A stretch of DNA of 34,306 nucleotides from Smithella sp. PtaU1.Bin162 (GTDB lineage: Bacteria > Desulfobacterota > Syntrophia > Syntrophales > Smithellaceae). A program made the position numbers and the translations under genes. Where the stretch lies: NCBI GenBank assembly GCA_002068015.1, contig MVRV01000024.1, forward strand, positions 1 to 34,306, given 5' to 3'. The notes under the pieces are model-generated. The model worked only from the letters and a program-made list of their open reading frames with translations. It was not told the origin of the DNA and did no database searches. This document shows positions 32,394 through 34,306 of the stretch, piece after piece. How positions within the stretch are numbered: the stretch's first letter is position 1; each line of letters starts with the position of its first letter.

Positions 32394-33194
32394 ATGGGCA
32401 AATTAAAAGATCAATTCTGGATATGGGGCCAGGCGGTGGATTCACATTATAATACTTTGAATAATCATTACAAACTGCCGGGCTCCAGTAAAATGACTTC
32501 ACTTGAGGGGGCCTATTACCTGGGTGTGAAAAACTGCTGCCGAGTGGTGATTCATGATGATCCCAAACCTCCGTTTAACCAAGACAACATGGCCCTGGTC
32601 AGTATGAGAGAAGTAGTATGGTCGGTTTTGGGTGCTGCCGGTTCCAACAGCAAGGGCATTGACGTGGAAGAGGTTCTGCGTCAAGCAGCAATTTTTCCTA
32701 ACATAAGAGGGGGAGTTCTTGACGACTTTTTCTCTGAACACGGCAGTGTCCCCAGGCTGTCAGTGAAAGAAGTAAATGATATTCACAAACAGCTTAACAA
32801 AAATACGCCTCCGCTTGACTTATGGATTGTGGTTTATGACTACCAGCTTGATAGTCCGGTCGGTGAATATCTTAACGAATGCGATGTGATTACTTACTGG
32901 ACTTGGAGAGGTTCTGAACTTGTACATTTGGATAAAAACTTTGAAAAGCTGAAAAAAATGACACCAGGCAAGCGACGACTGGCAGGATGTTATATGTGGA
33001 ATTATGGAGAAAGCAGACCACTGACTGTAAGGGATATGGAATTTCAGTGCGGCAAGTATTTGAACTGGATGGAAAAAGGTGATATTGAGGGAATAATATT
33101 CTGTTCTAATTGTATTGCTGATCTCGGTTTGGACACGGTCGAATGGACCCGAAATTGGATTGCCGAAAATGGAGAGGCCGTTTATGACTGGTAA
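32394..33194 (+). CDS. Conserved-looking hypothetical protein (266 aa)
   Basis: I cannot assign a family. The product is soluble, with no signal peptide, and Trp-rich motifs: FWIWGQAVDSHYN, PGSSKMTSLEGAYYLGVKNC, VSMREVVWSVLGAAGSNS, LWIVVYDYQL, CDVITYWTWRGSE, CYMWNYGESRPL. The alternation of hydrophobic strands (LWIVVYD, DVITYWTW, RLAGCYMWNYG, GIIFCSN) at even intervals resembles a TIM barrel of a glycosidase- or amidohydrolase-like enzyme. AGGAGC nine bases before the ATG is a good ribosome binding site. The gene follows the fusion gene by 52 bases in the same direction and is probably cotranscribed, so a role on the same substrate is possible. Confidence 0.6.
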   Translation: MGKLKDQFWIWGQAVDSHYNTLNNHYKLPGSSKMTSLEGAYYLGVKNCCRVVIHDDPKPPFNQDNMALVSMREVVWSVLGAAGSNSKGIDVEEVLRQAAIFPNIRGGVLDDFFSEHGSVPRLSVKEVNDIHKQLNKNTPPLDLWIVVYDYQLDSPVGEYLNECDVITYWTWRGSELVHLDKNFEKLKKMTPGKRRLAGCYMWNYGESRPLTVRDMEFQCGKYLNWMEKGDIEGIIFCSNCIADLGLDTVEWTRNWIAENGEAVYDW

Positions 33195-33249
33195 ACAATC
33201 GTTAAAATTGTAGATGAGTCTATATCACAGGTTTTACCGCAACTTTGAC

Positions 33250-33283
33250 GTCGCCCTCCACTCGGAGGGCAAGGAATTGAAAC
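33250..33283 (+). repeat. Isolated sequence resembling a type I-C CRISPR repeat
   Basis: The 34-base stretch begins GTCGCCCTCC, has a 7-bp perfect stem GCCCTCC-ACTC-GGAGGGC, and ends GGAATTGAAAC. Type I-C repeats commonly read GTCGC, stem, GTGGATTGAAAC. Only one copy is present, with no leader, cas gene or second repeat nearby, and no T tract that would make it an ordinary terminator. It lies in a gene-poor stretch (33195-33459). Confidence 0.4.
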
Positions 33284-33334
33284 AAGGATATTATGCTATT
33301 ATAGGTCAGGGACATTTTGTGCCCTTCTTTATCT

Positions 33335-33366
33335 GCAGCCTTGTCTTGAAGGTCAGGCAAGGCTGC
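33335..33366. repeat. Inverted repeat between convergent genes
   Basis: GCAGCCTTG (33335-33343) pairs perfectly with CAAGGCTGC (33358-33366) over a 14-base loop. It lies between convergent genes and could contribute to termination in either direction, although no T run follows. Confidence 0.4.
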
Positions 33367-33459
33367 GGGAAGCTTGGGAAAACATGTTTTCGTCAAATGT
33401 CAGTGTTGGCAGGGAATTATCTTAATAGCTGGGTTGCATGAGTAGGTAAAACGGCAGAA

Positions 33460-34245
33460 TTATTCATAACAAGCCGGAGCCAGTTTGAATTTAATCCAGG
33501 CAATCGGGTCATGGCCGGTAATGATTCGTGTTCCTCTGTCCCTCCTTAACGCACGTATTTTTTTGATAGACTGAATTGTATCTGAGGGACTGTAGCAAAT
33601 GCCTGGAAGAATATCTTCATCTAAAATCTCTTCTGTATATACACAGTCGCCCGTCAGCAAAGTCGGCCCCCATTTTTCCAGCTTAAGCAATAGCGACTGG
33701 GAGCCAGGCGTATGCCCTGGCGTAAAAACAATTTGAATCTTGCCGTCCCCGAATACATCATGATAATTATCCCGATAACCATCCAGAAGATTCCAGTTGA
33801 GATGTGGTTTGTCAAAATCAGCCCTGATATAAGTACTGGCTTGGAAAAAATCGGGCACATAGGCATATTGTAATTCGGCTCTCTGTGTATAATAAGCGGC
33901 ATTGGGGAAATCACCCGTCCCTCCCGCATGGTCCAGATGCAGGTGAGAGAAAATCACATGGGTAATATCTGTTGACTTAATCCCGATATCAGCCAATTGC
34001 GCAACGACATAATCATTTTCATTCATGAAAGGGTTACAGGTTTCTATGACATTTGCGCCCCAATGTTTAATCTTATCATGCGCAACCGCAAGGGCATTGC
34101 CGGTATCAAAAAGCACATTGCCCTTGGGATGTCTGATAAGAAAAAAAGGAACAGGAACATCAAATTCCTCTCCCAATCCACGTCCCATTGTGATAAGATG
34201 TTTTTTGGTTTTAATGATACCACACTGAAATATGTAAAGTTTCAT
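33460..34245 (-). CDS. Metallo-beta-lactamase-fold hydrolase, AHL-lactonase-like
   Basis: A 261-residue protein with the full zinc-site set of the metallo-beta-lactamase superfamily: SHLHLDHAGG (His101, His103, Asp105, His106), His178 in FTPGHTPGSQSLLL, Asp200 in LTGDCVY and His245 in ITGHDP. The order and spacing match the N-acyl homoserine lactonase branch (AttM/AiiA-like), which opens the lactone ring of quorum-sensing signals. Many relatives act on other esters or lactones, so the substrate is uncertain. No signal peptide is present, so it is probably cytoplasmic. AGGAA lies eight to nine bases upstream of the ATG. It is transcribed against the preceding genes and appears to be a separate unit. 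Intact length and motifs suggest a working enzyme. Confidence 0.88.
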   Translation of the reverse strand: MKLYIFQCGIIKTKKHLITMGRGLGEEFDVPVPFFLIRHPKGNVLFDTGNALAVAHDKIKHWGANVIETCNPFMNENDYVVAQLADIGIKSTDITHVIFSHLHLDHAGGTGDFPNAAYYTQRAELQYAYVPDFFQASTYIRADFDKPHLNWNLLDGYRDNYHDVFGDGKIQIVFTPGHTPGSQSLLLKLEKWGPTLLTGDCVYTEEILDEDILPGICYSPSDTIQSIKKIRALRRDRGTRIITGHDPIAWIKFKLAPACYE

Positions 34246-34306
34246 GGTAGAATTCCTATTTTACTTATAACTCTGTGTTTCAAACCATCTAATTGTTTTA
34301 ATACGT

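Noticed and set aside
33214-33441. A 75-codon frame downstream of the 266-residue gene
   Set aside because: It runs through the CRISPR-like repeat and another hairpin, with no binding site and no recognisable domain.

Overview
The window looks like a piece of a Lentisphaerota (Victivallis-type) chromosome, probably from an anaerobic or gut-associated bacterium. The clearest pointers are a type II secretion-like pseudopilin carrying a single H-X9-DG motif and two DUF6259-type glycosidase-like proteins, both common in Lentisphaerota and Planctomycetota. This placement rests on recalled family distributions and is not proven by the sequence.

1-4960 is the end of an integrated mobile element. 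Read leftward on the minus strand it carries a tyrosine integrase, an unknown 323-residue protein, an excisionase-like HTH protein, a Bro-N antirepressor, a small ORF and a PriCT-2/TOPRIM primase that runs off the left edge. The element stops at a 3' fragment of tRNA-Leu(UAA) at 4895-4958. The 5' half of that tRNA is absent, so this is the displaced attR-type junction.

5334-18166 is a complete type I-B CRISPR-Cas locus. The order is cas6-cas8b-cas7-cas5-cas3-cas4-cas1-cas2, with 4-7 base overlaps or very short gaps. A strong internal ribosome binding site and an in-frame ATG lie in the 3' part of cas8b, where a separately translated Cas11 small subunit would be expected. The array has 61 identical 30-bp repeats plus one truncated repeat and 61 spacers of 34-37 bp. 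The leader lies on the cas2 side. The far end is cut by a decayed 0.9-kb IS with an IS240/IS6-like DDE transposase and imperfect 22-bp inverted repeats.

19127-28857 is a carbohydrate-related block: a well-formed promoter, an IclR-family regulator, a pseudopilin, a secreted carbohydrate-binding-like protein, a secreted multidomain glycoside-hydrolase-like protein whose N-terminal domain duplicates the preceding protein, and two DUF6259-type proteins without signal peptides. A hairpin-rich, GC-rich intergenic block separates the last two. A plausible reading is that glycans are bound and cut outside the cell, and the products are handled inside by the DUF6259 proteins under IclR control.

28858-34306 is more eroded. 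It holds a TraB-like membrane protein that is probably frameshifted, gene remnants, a striking fusion of an AAC(3)-type acetyltransferase with a neutral-ceramidase-type amidase, an unknown 266-residue protein, an isolated sequence resembling a type I-C CRISPR repeat, and a convergent AHL-lactonase-like metallo-beta-lactamase-fold hydrolase.
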